In this document: piece after piece, positions 47,923-60,328 of the stretch
How the letters are laid out: each line of letters begins with the position of its first letter
Position numbering within the stretch: position 1 is the first letter of the stretch
Origin: Cryptomeria japonica
Lineage: Eukaryota; Streptophyta; Pinopsida; Cupressales; Cupressaceae
Direction of reading: 5' to 3'
Length of the DNA: 64,000 nucleotides
Assembly: GCF_030272615.1 (NCBI RefSeq)
Contig: NC_081413.1
Span: forward strand, 450,102,538 to 450,166,537
The notes under the pieces: model-generated
What the model saw: the letters and a program-made list of their open reading frames with translations, nothing else
What the model was told of the DNA's origin: nothing
Databases searched by the model: none
Position numbers and translations under genes: made by a program

Positions 47923-50900
47923 TTAGTGAGTAGAAGATAGGGGGAGGACCCCTAGCTTACTTCTGAGATATTCAAAAGTGTCCCTTGGTAGTGGTTTGGT
48001 CAAGATATCAGCTATTTGTTCCTTTGTGCTAACATACTCCAACACCACTTTCTTCTCTTTAGCTTCTTCTCTAAGATAATGATATTTGATAGAGATGTGC
48101 TTTGTCTTAGAGTGCATAACAAGATTCTTTGAAATGTTAATGGCACTAGTATTGTCACATAATATAGTTACTGGCTCGGTAACTTTCTCATTTATACCCT
48201 CCAATAGTTGTTTGATCCATGCAATGTTGGTACAATTCAATGCTGTAGCAACGTATTCAACTTCTGTTGTTGACTGTGAAACACATCCTTGTTTCTTGCT
48301 AAGCCAGCTCACTAGTCTTTCTCCTAAAAAGAAAGCTCCTCCACTTGTGCTTTTTCTATCATCAATGTTGCCTGCCCAATCAGCATCAGTATAAACTTCT
48401 AAATCAAACTTATTTCCTTTCTGATATACTAAGCCATAATCTTCAGTGCCTTTCAAGTATCTAAAAATTCTTTTGATTGTTGTCATGTGTGTTTCCTTAG
48501 GATCTGCAGAGAATCTTGCAACTATACCTACTACATGTGTTGTGTCTAGTCTGTTGTGAACAACATATTGTAGCTTTCTAATCATGGATCGGTAAAGTGT
48601 CTCATCAACAGATGCAGATTCATCATTCTTTGATAATTTCCAGTTGGTAGTCATAGGAGTACTTACTGGTTTTGAATCCTCCATTCCAAATTTCTTCAAT
48701 ATTTCCTTTATGTACTTGGATTGAGTAATGGAAATCTCATTTTTCATTTGCAGTATCTGTAAACCTCTAAAATACTTTATCTCACTAATTAATGACATCT
48801 CAAATTCTTTGCTCATTTCATTTCCAAAGTTCTCACATAGAGAGTCATTTCCACAAAATATAATATCATCAACAAATATGGCCAAGATCAGTATTCCATT
48901 TTCATCATTCTTCATGTACATATTGTTGTTCTCACTTGTCCTTATAAAACCAATCTTAATCAAATAAGAGTGCAATCTTTCATAACATTCTCTAGGTGCT
49001 TGTTTCAAACCATATAAAGCTTTGTTCAATTTACATACCTGATCTTTATTATTGTCTTCAACAAATCATTCAGGTTGTTTAATAAAAACTTCTTCTTCTA
49101 ATATTCCATTCAAAAATGTAGATTTGAAATCCATTTGATATACCTTGAAGTTTTTGAAAGCAGCATATGCCAACAATGTTCTTACTCCTTCAAGTCTAGC
49201 AACAAGTGCAAAAGTTTCACCGTCATCAATTCCTTCTTCTTGAGCATAACCTTTGCAAACTAGTCTTGCTTTCTTTCGAATGACCTCTCATTTTTCATTT
49301 AGCTTGTTTTTGAAAATCCACTTTGTACCGATTACATTTTTGTCCTTCGGTCTTGGGATTAGTGTCCATGTGTCATTCTTCTTGATTTGATCAATCTCTT
49401 CTGTAATAGCATTTATCCAATCTTCACTGTTAAATGCCTCTTTCACTATTCTCGGTTCAAATTCAGATATCAGACATGTGTTCTGTCTCAGTTTGTTCCT
49501 TGTCATCACTGGATCATCCTTATCTCCTATAATCTGACTTGGTGCATGATGTCTTCTGACATACTTGACTAATACAGGCTCGGTAGGCTCTGTATGATCT
49601 TCTTCATCACTGGGTAACTGGATATTATCTTCATTTTCTTCAACAGTCTTCTCAGTAAGACTTGTCGGTTGAACATAGACAAACTCATCATAGTCTTCTG
49701 GTTCCTTGGAATTTCCTTCATCATTTCTTTCTGCAAATTCATCAATTTTCACATTTGCACTTTCTATTATTTTGTAAGATGATTTGATCAGACATTTAAA
49801 TGCTTTGCTTCTAGAAGAATAACTTAGAAATGTTCCTTCTTCACTCTTCTGATCAAACTTGCTATTTCTATCATCTTTCTGAACATAGCATCTACTTTCA
49901 AAGATTTTAAAATAAGTTACATTAGGTTTCTTATCATACCAAATTTCATATGGTGTCTTCAAAGTAGCTTTCTTCAATTGTACTCGATTCAGGGTGTAAA
50001 CTACTATGCTTATTGCTTCTCTCCAAAATGTTTGTGGCACTTTCTTTTCAATCATTAGTGTTCTAGCACAATCCACAATTGATATGTTTCTTCCTTCGGC
50101 TATTCCATTATGGTGTGGAGTTCTCGGTGCAGATACTTGTCTTTTAATACCATGATCATTGTAGAATAAGTTGAATTCATCAGATGTGAACTCTCCTCCT
50201 CTATCTGATCTAAGACATTTCAGTTGTCTTCCTATTTCATTTTCAACTCTTGCCTTGTACCATTTAACCATTTGAAAAGCTTTTGATTTTTCTTTTAAAA
50301 ACATTACTAACATCATCCTTGAATAGTCATCCACAAATAATATGAAATATTTATCACCATAATAACTTTGAACTTTCATAGGACCATAAAGATCAGTTTG
50401 CATAAGATCTAAAATTCCCTTAGATGTGTAAGACTTACTTGTAAAGCTTAATCTTGTCATCTTACCCATCTAGCATCCTCGGCACATAGCATTCTCAGGT
50501 TTTTCAAGACTCGGTAGACCTCTTACTCGGTGCTTCTTGCTTATTTTGATCAGATTATCAAAATTTACATGACAAAACCTTTTATACCATAACCAGGTAT
50601 CATCTATCTTTGCATACAAACACTTGTTCTGAGTTGAGTCAAGGTAAAATGTGTTACCTTTTTTTTGTGTCTTGGTAGCAGCTAACTTCCCATTCTTGTC
50701 ATGAACTTTGACAACTCCTTTCTGAAATTCTATTCAGTAACCTGTATTATTTAGTTGTGCTACACTCAACAAATTGTATTTCAAACCTTCAACCCAATAA
50801 ACATCATTGCATCTTGCATTGTCAAGAAGTGTTATAGATCCTTTACCTTTTACCCAACATGGTGCATCATTACCAGATCTTACATAGCCTCCATCATAAT

Positions 50901-52047
50901 CTTCTAATATACCAAACTTGTGTTTATCTCCTGTCATATGAAGTGAGTATCCACTATCTATGATCCAAGAATCATTAGTGTTTATGTGAGATATTAGGGC
51001 TTTTTCTTCATACCTTTCTTCATCTAGTCCATCTTTGATAGCCACATAAACTACTTCCTCTATATCAGTTTCATCTAATTTATCATCATTGAATTCCTCA
51101 TCAGTTATTAAGCATGTCTTTCTATCTCTTCTTCTAAAGTCTCAGTGTCCTCTGTAATGATTGTCTTTATGTCTGTCATCTCGGTAATCTCTCTTTTCAG
51201 TATAATCTTTGTGAGGACAGTTAGAAGCCATATGTCCTATCTTATCACAATTGAAACATTTCAAAGGTAGTTTTCCTTTATACTTACCTTTGCCTCTCAG
51301 TAACCTTTTGGCTAATAGTGCTTCAAAGTCTTCATGCTTTCTAATTTCCTCATACAGTTTGTGTACTTCTTTCATGTTCTTACAAAATCTTTCACTTGCT
51401 CCACTGTGATCTCCTTCAGAGTACTTATACTTTCTTTCATTGTAATCATTAGATTCATCAAGATGAAAATAACTAAATGCAGATTCAACTTTGTTTACCG
51501 AAGATCCACTGTTATCAAAGTTACTTAACTCAAATGCATGTAGCTTACCAATAGTAGGATCTAACAAAACTAGCATATTAGGTACAGACCTCAATTCATT
51601 GATTGCAGAGACTCAGATTGCATAAGTCGATAGAAGGGTTCTTAACAATTTACTTGTTATATCCTTTTCTTCAATAATTCCACCTGCTCCTTTGATTTGA
51701 TTGACAATCTCCTTTAGTCTTGTACTGTACTGAGTTATGTTCTCACCTTCACTCATCCTCATAGATTCAAGTTGTCCTCTTAGACTATCTACTTTTTCTC
51801 TTTGAACATGTTCATCTCCTCCATATACTGATATGAGCTTATCCCACATTGCCTTTGCATCATTGTATCCTTCTAGATCATTAAACTCTGAGTCGGTCAA
51901 TGTAGATGTTATTTCAATCATTACTTGGATATGTTCTTGCTTTGCCTTTATCTCTTCCATTGTCAATGGATAGGTGCTCGGTGTAACAAAATCATTCTCC
52001 AGATAGTATACAACATATTCCCCAACTCTTGATAGATGCAGCCTCAT
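47923..52047 (-). pseudogene. Copia gag-pol of B, one frame with about six stops
   Basis: From 52047 downward: Gag (MRLHLSRVGEYVVYYLENDF; VYGGDEHVQREKVDSLRGQL), zinc knuckle CFNCDKIGHMASNC (51260), protease SWIIDSGYSLHMTGD (50970, DSG intact), pre-integrase WLWYKRFCHVNFDNL, integrase TDLYGPMKVQSYYGDKYF (50390, Asp kept), LRSDRGGEFTSDEF (50210), PHHNGIAEGRN (50115, altered QQNG and ER), reverse transcriptase KNDTWTLIPRPKDKN (49375), [15 protein letters not shown] (49130), [12 protein letters not shown] (48880), RNase H VYTDADWAGNIDDRKSTSG (48390), STTEVEYVATALN, KHISIKYHYLREE and GVLPLSSTH at the end. Stops are at 51613, 51142, 50734, 50470, 49288 and near 49067. These make it inactive despite intact RT aspartates. 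Confidence 0.92.
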
Positions 52048-52157
52048 CCTTTTCTACCATGTAGAGAAACTTGACTTGTTTAGCTTCGGTGCATCCCTCT
52101 TATACATCTTTGGATCTTTAACTCAAGTGTGTTTAAACTTTTCTTTTGGAGTCTAAA

Positions 52158-52171
52158 GCTCTGATGCCAAT
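52158..52171 (-). other. Primer binding site of B
   Basis: The minus strand reads ATTGGCATCAGAGC after the 5' LTR, one base from the initiator-tRNA complement (TTGGTATCAGAGC). Confidence 0.8.
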
Positions 52172-53707
52172 TGATAGTTTTGATACTTAATATAAGTACA
52201 GATCCAATAGCCAACAAGATGAGAGGGGGGGTGGGTGAATCATACAAACTTAATCTTCCATAAAAACATTAGATTCAACCTCGGTAACATATACTTCAGT
52301 AACATAACCAAAACTGCTAAACATACAAACTCAAAAGCATATAAACATCATAAACCTCATAACACCAGATTTAATGTGGAAACCCAAATAGGGAAAAACC
52401 ACTATGGGATTTCAGACCCACTAAGAAATATAGTCTTCTAGAGTATGCTTGGTTAAAAGAAAATCCTGTTAAATATTACAAACGCATTGCTAGATGTGAC
52501 CCGGTTAAAGGATTTCCCTTAGATCTGTTAGGATCTTCACCTTGTTAGAAGTGACCTTGTTAAAGGATTTCAAACACTCAATCAAAATGTCACCTTGCTA
52601 GAGGGTTTTACAAATAAGACTATTAAGTCCACTCGGTTAAGAGATTTTCTGTCACTTTCACAAAATAATAGTAATAAAAATCTATCTGCAACTTCACATC
52701 TAAAATGCTAAAGCAGATTCTTATTTGCTCAATACAATCTAGACATAGAACTAATCTTGTCCATCTGTTGGGCTTCTATACTCTGTTATTCAAACAGGTC
52801 TTCAAGCTTTTGTGCTTGGTAATCACTATGTAGCATCCTTGTGCATACACTTTCCCGCATGCATTGTTAATCAATAGTTTCCTATTTATAAACAATTAGC
52901 TAACCGCTTAATCTCCTTGATCACATTTCCCATGATCAATCATAGCCATCAGATCTTCATGCTTGACTAGGTTCAATGCATCTTTGGATCTGAAAAATGT
53001 TTTACCTCACCTTGGAACTTGCATATATTTCTTGGAACTTGTGCTAGGGTATAGCGGTTCAATCTGAGCTATAGATCTTCCTGTCGATCTTCCATTGCCA
53101 TAGATTCTTAACAAACTATATTTATGGCATACCAATCATTTAATCAATTCCAACTCATCAGCTTCCTTCATTAAATAGCGCATGTAAACATTTAATACAT
53201 TCAGTTATAGCTCGGTTACAACTCGGTAAATACTAAACTACACTCGGTAGACATTCTGCCTTCATTAACCGATAGCGATAACCTTACGGTTTACCGACTA
53301 GGTTCCTTAGGGTTTACCGACTAGGTTCTTTGCTTGGTAATATAGTATAGTATTAACCTTACAATTTACAATATATATATGATGTCAAAACAATCTAAAC
53401 ATCATGATCTCATCATTGTCTGACTCGGTAATAGTTGCCCATTGAATACCTTATTCATCCTCTTATTCATCATAATCTTTATGTGTCTTTTACCGACATC
53501 TTTATACTCTTAAAATCATACTTCTCAAGATATGGCAACATCATACTGAATTAGAAAATCAATTTCTTGACATCAATGACAAAATAATAATATTAAGATA
53601 GTAAACATCTTTAATCTATTATATCCATAATCATCAACAACCTTCTCAATATCCTTGTTGAAATGGCAACAATCTTCCATTGTCTATTATAATGCCAAAT
53701 GCTAATA
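52172..53707 (-). repeat. 5' LTR of B
   Basis: 1,536 bases, TGATAGTTTTGATACTTAAT to ATGCTAATA (terminal CA mutated). It matches 46008-47512 closely. Confidence 0.88.
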
Positions 53708-53712
53708 AAACC

Positions 53713-54986
53713 ACTATGGGATTTCAAACCCACTAATAAATATACTCTTCTAGAGTATGCTTGGTTAAAACAAAATCTTGTTAAAGATTACAAACACATT
53801 GCTAGATTTGACCTGGTTAAGGGATTTCCCTCAGATTTGTTAGGATCTTCACCTTGTTAGAAGTGACCTTGTTAAAGGATTTCAAACACTCAATCAGAAT
53901 GTCACCTTGCTAGAGGGTTTTACAAATAAGACTGTTAAGTCCACTTGGTTAAGAGATTTTCTGTCACTTTACAAAATAACAGTAATAAAATATATCTACA
54001 ACTTCACATCAAAAATGCTAAAGAAGATTCTTATTTGCTTAAATACAATCTAGTCATAGGACTTATCTGTCCCTTTGCTAGGCTCTATACTTTGTTAATC
54101 AAATAGGTCTTCAAGCTTCTGAGCTCGGTAATCACTATGTAACATCCCTATGCTTACACTTGCCCGCATGCATTGCTTATCAACAGTTCCTTATTTATAA
54201 ACAATTTGCTAACTGCTTAATCTCCTTGATCACATATCCCATGATCAATCATAGCCATCAGATCTTTAAACTTGACCAGGTTCAATGTATCCTTCGATTT
54301 GAAATCATTTTACCTCACCTTGGAACTTGCATACATTTCTTGGAACTTGTGCTAAGGTATTGCAGTTCAATCTGAGCTGTAGATCTTTCTGCCGATTTTC
54401 TATTGCCATAGCTTCTTTAACAAACTTCATGCATGGCACACCAATCATTTAATCTTTTCCAGCTCATTAGCTTCCTTCATTAAATAATGCATTTTATCAT
54501 TTAATGCATTCAGTTGCAACTCAGTTGCAACTCGGTAAATACTAAACTTCACTTGGTAGACCTTCCGCCTTCATTAATCGATAGCGATAACCTTAGGGTT
54601 TATCGACTAGGTTCTTTGCTCGGTAACATAGTATAGTATTAACCTTTCAATCAATAGCATATGTAGGATATCAAAACAATCTAAACATCATGATCTCATC
54701 ATTGTCTAACTCAGTAATAGTTGCCCATTGAATAACTTATTTCTCCCCTTATTCATCACAATCTTTCTATGTCTTTTACCGACATCTTTATACTCATCAA
54801 ATCATACTTCTTAAGATACGGCAACATCATACTAAATTAGAAAATCAATTTCTTGACATCAATGACAAAATAATAATATTAAGACAGTAAACATCCTTAA
54901 TTAGTTATATCCATAATCATCAACAACCTTCTCAATATCCTTATTGAAATGCCAACAATCTCCCCTTGTCTGTTATAATGCCAACA
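53713..54986 (-). repeat. Solo LTR C, right part
   Basis: It picks up the LTR text (ACTATGGGATTTC) exactly where the left part stopped, allowing for AAACC counted once, and ends ATAATGCCAACA. It is followed by CGTCA (54987-54991) against TGTCA on the left, a one-base-different duplication. No internal region or partner LTR exists, so it is a solo LTR made by LTR-LTR recombination. Confidence 0.88.
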
Positions 54987-56030
54987 CGTCAGTTTGTACA
55001 CACAACAAACCAAATCAATTCTAGCCAATCTTGCAACTTTTCACTACATGCAACTGATGGTTTTTGCAACATGCAAAAAAATGCTACCAATTGAAAATGG
55101 CTCCAAGTAGTCAAAAACTGAGATAGGCCATTGTAGAGGAGCCTCACACGACCCCACGGGTTCAAACGGATCGACTATATGTGTCTTGGATTTGAAGAAA
55201 CAGATCGTCAAATTTTAACAATTTTTTGGACTCATGGCACTTGAGAGATCGCACAGGTATGGTATGACTCTGTACGTTCTGGCACTTTGGGATGCACGAT
55301 AGGGATATGCGTAGCATAAAATTTCCCACACAGACACGCTCACGATGTCGTTTGGTGCACACAATGAACTGAATCAAATCTAGCTAATAACTTTGCATTA
55401 CATGCAACTGACAGTTTTTGTAGCAGGCAAAAAAATGCTACCAATTGAAAATGGCTCCAAGTCGTCAAAAACTGAGATAGGCCATTATAGAGGAGCCTCA
55501 CGCAACCCCACAGGCTCAAATGGATTGACCATATGTGTCCTGGATTTGATGAAATAGTCTGTCAAATTTTGATAATTTTTTGGACTCAACGCACTTGAGA
55601 GATCGTCCCGATATGGCATGACTCTCGACCGACGCTTTGGGATGCATGATAGGGGAATGCCTAGCATAAATCTACCCAATCTTACAACTTTGCATTGCAT
55701 GCAACTGATGGTTTTTGTAGCAGGCAAAAAACTGCTACCAATTGAAAATGGCTCTGAGTCATCAAAAACCAAGATAATAAATTGTAGAGGACCGTCATGC
55801 AACCCCATGGGTTCAAACAGATTGACCATATGTGTCCTGGATTTGAAGAAACAGTCCGTCAAATTTTGATAATTTTTTGGACTCAGGGCACTTGAGAGAT
55901 CGCACTAGTATGGTATGACTCTCTACATTCCGACGCTTTGGGATGCATGACAGGGGCATGCCTAGTGTAAACCTTCCCACCCAGACGCGCTCACGACATC
56001 AGTTTGTGAACACAACAAACAAAATTTTAC
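54987..56030. repeat. Satellite of about 350-base units, right part
   Basis: About three further units. The GCTTTGGGATGCA word recurs near 55285, 55635 and 55937. Together with 45229-45781 there were about five tandem units before the LTR insertions. Confidence 0.8.
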
Positions 56031-56065
56031 CATTGCGATCGTGAGGATGCTCTCGCATCAAACAC

Positions 56066-56352
56066 ACATTGTTGTTTATATTCATATTGTTGATTACATA
56101 TGCAAATATTCATTTAAATTTATAAAAGGGCAGCCACCAAATACAACGAATACACAATAATGAACTGAATACAAGGAGTTTTGTAGGGTTAATTCAACAT
56201 TTTAGAAATTTTATCAAATCATATTCCATGATTGCAATGTTTTATATCATATATTTTTGTTGTTTATATTCATATTGTTGATTACATGTGCAAATATTCA
56301 TTTAAATTTATAAAAGGACAACCACAAAATATAATGAATATAAAATAATGAA
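56066..56352. repeat. Direct repeat of about 95 bases
   Basis: 56070-56165 and 56257-56350 match over TTGTTGTTTATATTCATATTG...AATAATGAACT, with about 90 bases of unrelated sequence between. Confidence 0.75.
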
Positions 56353-56532
56353 CTCAGTACACATTTATTGGATCGAATATCAATATATATATATATAAAG
56401 GCATATCTGACAAGTCAATACAAGTATTACAAAAATGTGGCATATGCCATGTCCAAATCGATATACAATAAAAATGTAGAATATATCTACATGTATTGGT
56501 CATTCTATGATGAAAACTAACACTATATGATC

Positions 56533-58992
56533 CTAAACTTGTGGTGGATCATCAAAATCAAGCCTCTTCGATGTAGTATGTGGCTCTGTAGATGACTGCA
56601 AAACCACAATTCAAAAGCCAAGTTAGAATTCTTTTGTAGAAATAGTTCACAATTAACAACATAACTATGCATTTAACTATAATTCATTTGCAATTGAAAT
56701 GTAGATTACCTCATCGGCTGATCTAGGAGCTAATGTCTTCGCTCTCCTCTCCTTATCACTCTTAAGAGTTTTCTTGAAGACATACTTAAATGGGTCCACA
56801 TTATGTCCGTACCACGAAGGGGTCTATTGTAGATTAAATGTACAATTAATACAATGTACTAACATAAATATATCAAAAACACTTAAAAGCTATAATATAG
56901 AGAATAATGACATACCTATGCCTGAGATTCTTCTCCAATGGACTAAGGATGGCTTACCATCGATGTAGAAACTATCGCTATTACCTATACAAAAAATGTT
57001 CAAAGATTAAATACAATTTATATAATGATAAGTATTGAAGGTTAAAAACAATTAATTTTACATATCAAACAAAAGTGTACTAGATCCTGAGATGCTTCTC
57101 CAGTGCACGGAGGAGGGTTCACCATTGATGAAATAGGTATGGATATTTCCTATAGGAAAAAATTATAAGATTATAATATATCACAAGTTCACATGTACGC
57201 ATGCATATAATCATGAAATCAAGAAAATAAAGTAGAGTTACATACCTCTACCCTCTCTTGATCCACAGGCAAATTAGGTGCATTCAACAAATCCACATAG
57301 CTTAATGGCCATTGTACATGTAAAATAGACAAAAAAAACTAATCAATCTACAAACCCCAACTAATACTTGATTTCAACATTTTCAAATAATTGTACAACT
57401 TAAAATGTGTTCAATTACCTTCTTCCCATGTTTTGGCGTCTTCGAGGAATTCTTTTTCTTAGGACAACCCCTAGACATGGAGGGGTACCCTAGAAAAACA
57501 AAATTAACATGAGATATTAGTACAGATAATAAATTAAACATAATTTTAAAAATCTAAAATGAAATGACTTGCATATTCCATCAAAACAATACATAAAAAG
57601 GGTTGTACAAAATATGATACCGTATAGCCTTGTAGGCCAAAATTGATTGCTGAGAGTGTGATGTCATCAATCTGGGACATTTTGTCCCCTGTGAACACCT
57701 ACAAACCAAAAATTGGACCAAGCATTAAAGATAGTTAGTATTTCTTGTATTCTTTTGAATTCAAAGTGTACTATTCTATTTTAACATGTTACAAAATGTA
57801 TACCTCAGGCATCGAAGTTGCAACTATAGTAACTAGGGGAGGAGTATGGGATACTATTGGCATTTTGATGATGTTTTTATTGTCATTGATGGACACACAC
57901 TTTTTTGATGTATGAGTTATGCTCAACCGATAATCACTCCAGCCGGTATTGTGTATTATTGAATGTATAGTCTTTAGACTATCGATATTTTACAGAAGAT
58001 GGTTTACCGATCACAGATAGATTGAGGATCTCAAGCGATATGAAGGACCCAAGCGGTAGTTAACTTTTGATTGGGACACTATGATCTTCTAGTCTTCATT
58101 TTTGACAACCGGTAATCGATATATTGTATTAACCGGTATATGTTTGTGATGAGTTACCAACCGGTATTATTGTAATGTGTGATGAGTTATCATCCACCAA
58201 CACTTTGGCGGTGTGTTTGTGTTGTGTTACCAAATGTGTCTAGAAGCACTATACCTAAGAACTTGTAGTCTAATTCTATTGGACTGACATGAAATCAAAT
58301 TCCTTTATAAGGACATCATGTCTAGGGTTTGCATGTATGAGATATAGAATAGAAAAGGTTATGTGCGACCATCAAAGTGAAGATTAGGTCTGTGTGAAGA
58401 GATAGAGTGTGGAGATATTGAAGACTGAAGTAATGCTAAAATGCATTAACAATGAGCTATCAATGATCTAATTAAGCATATCGTGTTATTATCTAGATCA
58501 TTCACTTGTTGATTACTAATATCTTTGACAAGTTTGAAACCCTTAACCGGGTAGGCCCAACAAAACCTTTGTAAATCCTCTAAAAAGGTGGCTCACAACT
58601 GTGGATATAAAATAATTTAATAAGGTAGTCTTTAACAGCACTTATCTCCTAACAGAGATCTAGATTCCTAACAGGATCTGTTCTGGTGAAGAACATTGTA
58701 TGACCTTAACCGGTCTGGTTTCTATTCTACAGATAGTTACTTGTGAGTTTCTGCTCACCATGGTTTTTCCCATTTGGGTTTCCATGTCAAATATCTTGTG
58801 TTATGGTGATTGTGATTTTGTGTGTGAATGCTTTGTTTTCTATTTGGTTTCCATTTATCTTAACCAGTTTATTAGTGAATCTATTTCACCGGTTATCTGC
58901 TAAACTGTTTAAAAGATTGATTACATTATTTTTTGGTATACTAATTCAGCCCCCCCCCCCTCTTAGTATTCATCAGATACCATTGCTGCATC
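56533..58992 (-). pseudogene. Spliced gene of unknown function in the right arm of the DNA transposon (multi-exon, minus strand)
   Basis: I do not recognise the protein. Exons bounded by AG|...|GT on the minus strand: 58992-58981 plus 57854-57804 (split by a solo LTR), 57698-57621 (VFTGDKMSQIDDITLSAINF), 57489-57419 (SMSRGCPKKKNSSKTPKHG; 1-base phase problem), about 57330-57246 (WPLSYVDLLNAPNLPVDQER; acceptor lost), 57149-57081, 56984-56916, 56823-56710 (WYGHNVDPFKYVFKKTLKSD) and 56595-56533 with a stop. Most exons are multiples of three and join in phase 0. The exons at 57149 and 56984 are both 69 bases and share S.MV...P..(T/I)GE.SQ, so one arose by duplication; the first exon has a related MVSHTPP. 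A Lys-rich cluster could be a nuclear signal. Two in-frame stops in exon 56984-56916 suggest decay. Confidence 0.5.
57855..58975 (+). repeat. Solo LTR, copia style, inserted in an exon of the minus-strand gene
   Basis: 1,121 bases, from TATTGGCATTTTGATGATG (first TG mutated) to TTAGTATTCATCA, with a C10 run near the end. Perfect target duplications GATAC flank it (57850-57854, 58976-58980). No internal region is present. Confidence 0.85.
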
Positions 58993-59113
58993 CTAAAATG
59001 CATATTATTTGTCTCAATTTAAATTGATGTATAAATGAAAATTCATTTATATAATTACAAATTTAAAGTGACTGATAAATAAAGTGCAATAAATTTAAAT
59101 CAACACAATGTGT

Positions 59114-60200
59114 CTATCGCTCATGGGCAAACACCATGTCCATCAACTCATCTGTCAGCGTGAAATCCTCAGTTGTGCGGGCCTGACATCTACTCCCGCA
59201 AATCATGCATAGATGAGATGAGGATCCATCTACACCGGCTGCATCATCTATCCCCAAGCAACTGACACACATATGCCGGATGGGCTCTCTAATGCCACCT
59301 AATGGCTCATCATCCAATACAATAAGGTGTGCTAATGACATCCCATGTTGGATGATGGCACCAGTCAATGTTGTGGCTACCTGAAGAGTCTATAGCTCCA
59401 TCGACTCTTTGAGTTCTACTGGGTTAGCCTGATGCACCTTGGGTTTGGGTGCTAGGGGCGGGGACTCTCCACAGGTAATTTCCTACAAGCTCCAGGTCTA
59501 TCCTAGGTAGAGCCATGACCTCTACCATAGAACTCTCTCATGTCAAAATAGTTTGGGCGCACATTGAGCACAAAATCACAATATACTTATCTCAAAAAAT
59601 ATAATGGCACCTCATAATTATTACAAGGTGGATCATCAAAGACCATCCACCACCTCTGCCAAAAAAGATTCTTCATCTACACATTGGTACACCAATGTGT
59701 GGGAAGCTTCTTTGCATTAAGAGGTAATGACAACACCTATCCCTAAAGCTTCCCCATTTGGTAATTTGTGTGGAAAAAGCTATGGCACCACTAGCTAATA
59801 TTTCTAGAGTAGTGGTGAGGGATTGATGATGCTCAAGTTTAGAAGTTTTCAATTTAACAATCATTCTATTGATTTTAGACATATTTTGTCCTAACTGATT
59901 AATTAATTGTTCCTATGTTTCGGGTGTGCGGTCAAAAGGAGGAATTGGGGGTTGTTCTTATGTGTTTTCAAGAGGTGCATTTGGTTGTTCTTATGGGTTT
60001 TTAAGAGGTGCATTTGGTTGTTCTTGTGGGTTTTCAGGAGGTGCATTTGGTTGTTCTTGTTGTGGATTAGAAGAATTTGGTTTTTGAAACAAAAAATGAA
60101 AAAACCTAATCAAAATTAATGAAATTAAATTCAAAATGTAAAACAAATTGAACAAACAGGAAAGAAAGACAAAAATAAACAAAAACTAACCTTGATCCAT
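59114..60200 (-). pseudogene. Second minus-strand gene of the right arm, with Pro-rich repeats and a Cys cluster
   Basis: It may start at ATG 60200 (MDQ, donor GTTAGT at 60190) and splice to an exon beginning about 60105. That exon carries three to four copies of an 11-residue unit EQPNAP(P/L)(E/K)NPQ (about 60060-59950), then SKINRMIVKLKTSKLEHHQS. After frame changes the text NLFWQRWWMVFDDPPCNNYE (59660) and NVRPNYFDMREFYGRGHGST (59560) follows, and a last open part (59368-59114) has HMCVSCLGIDDAAG...HLCMICGSRC, two CxxC pairs 19 residues apart, a likely zinc site. It ends FAHER and a stop. It lies just inside the right end and points inward, opposite to the transposase. I recognise no family. 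It could be the 5' half of the gene at 56533-58992, because a GT at 59130 would join it in phase. Confidence 0.45.
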
Positions 60201-60328
60201 AGCTTGAAGGACAAATCTAGCACCCCGTTTGCGGTTTAGGAGAGGAAATGAAAAAAAAATGAAGTAAAAAAGTGTTATTCACGGGTAAATGAGACCCAAA
60301 TTTTTTTTTAAAACTTTTTTTAACAGGC

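Larger units (their letters stand above)
46008..53707 (-). mobile_element. Copia element B, near complete, inserted inside solo LTR C
   Basis: LTRs 46008-47512 and 52172-53707, primer site 52158-52171, polypurine tract 47513-47524. Perfect target duplications AAACC flank it (46003-46007, 53708-53712). The gag-pol gene, minus strand 52047-47923, stays in a single frame for about 1,375 codons with roughly six stops and no frameshift, so it is the best-preserved element here. It is inserted into an older LTR of its own family. Confidence 0.92.

Noticed and set aside
54160-54375. Plus-strand frames with a PACIAYQQFLIYKQFANCLI-like text, also at 39555
   Set aside because: They lie in the LTRs of the A/B/C family and recur because the LTRs are copies.
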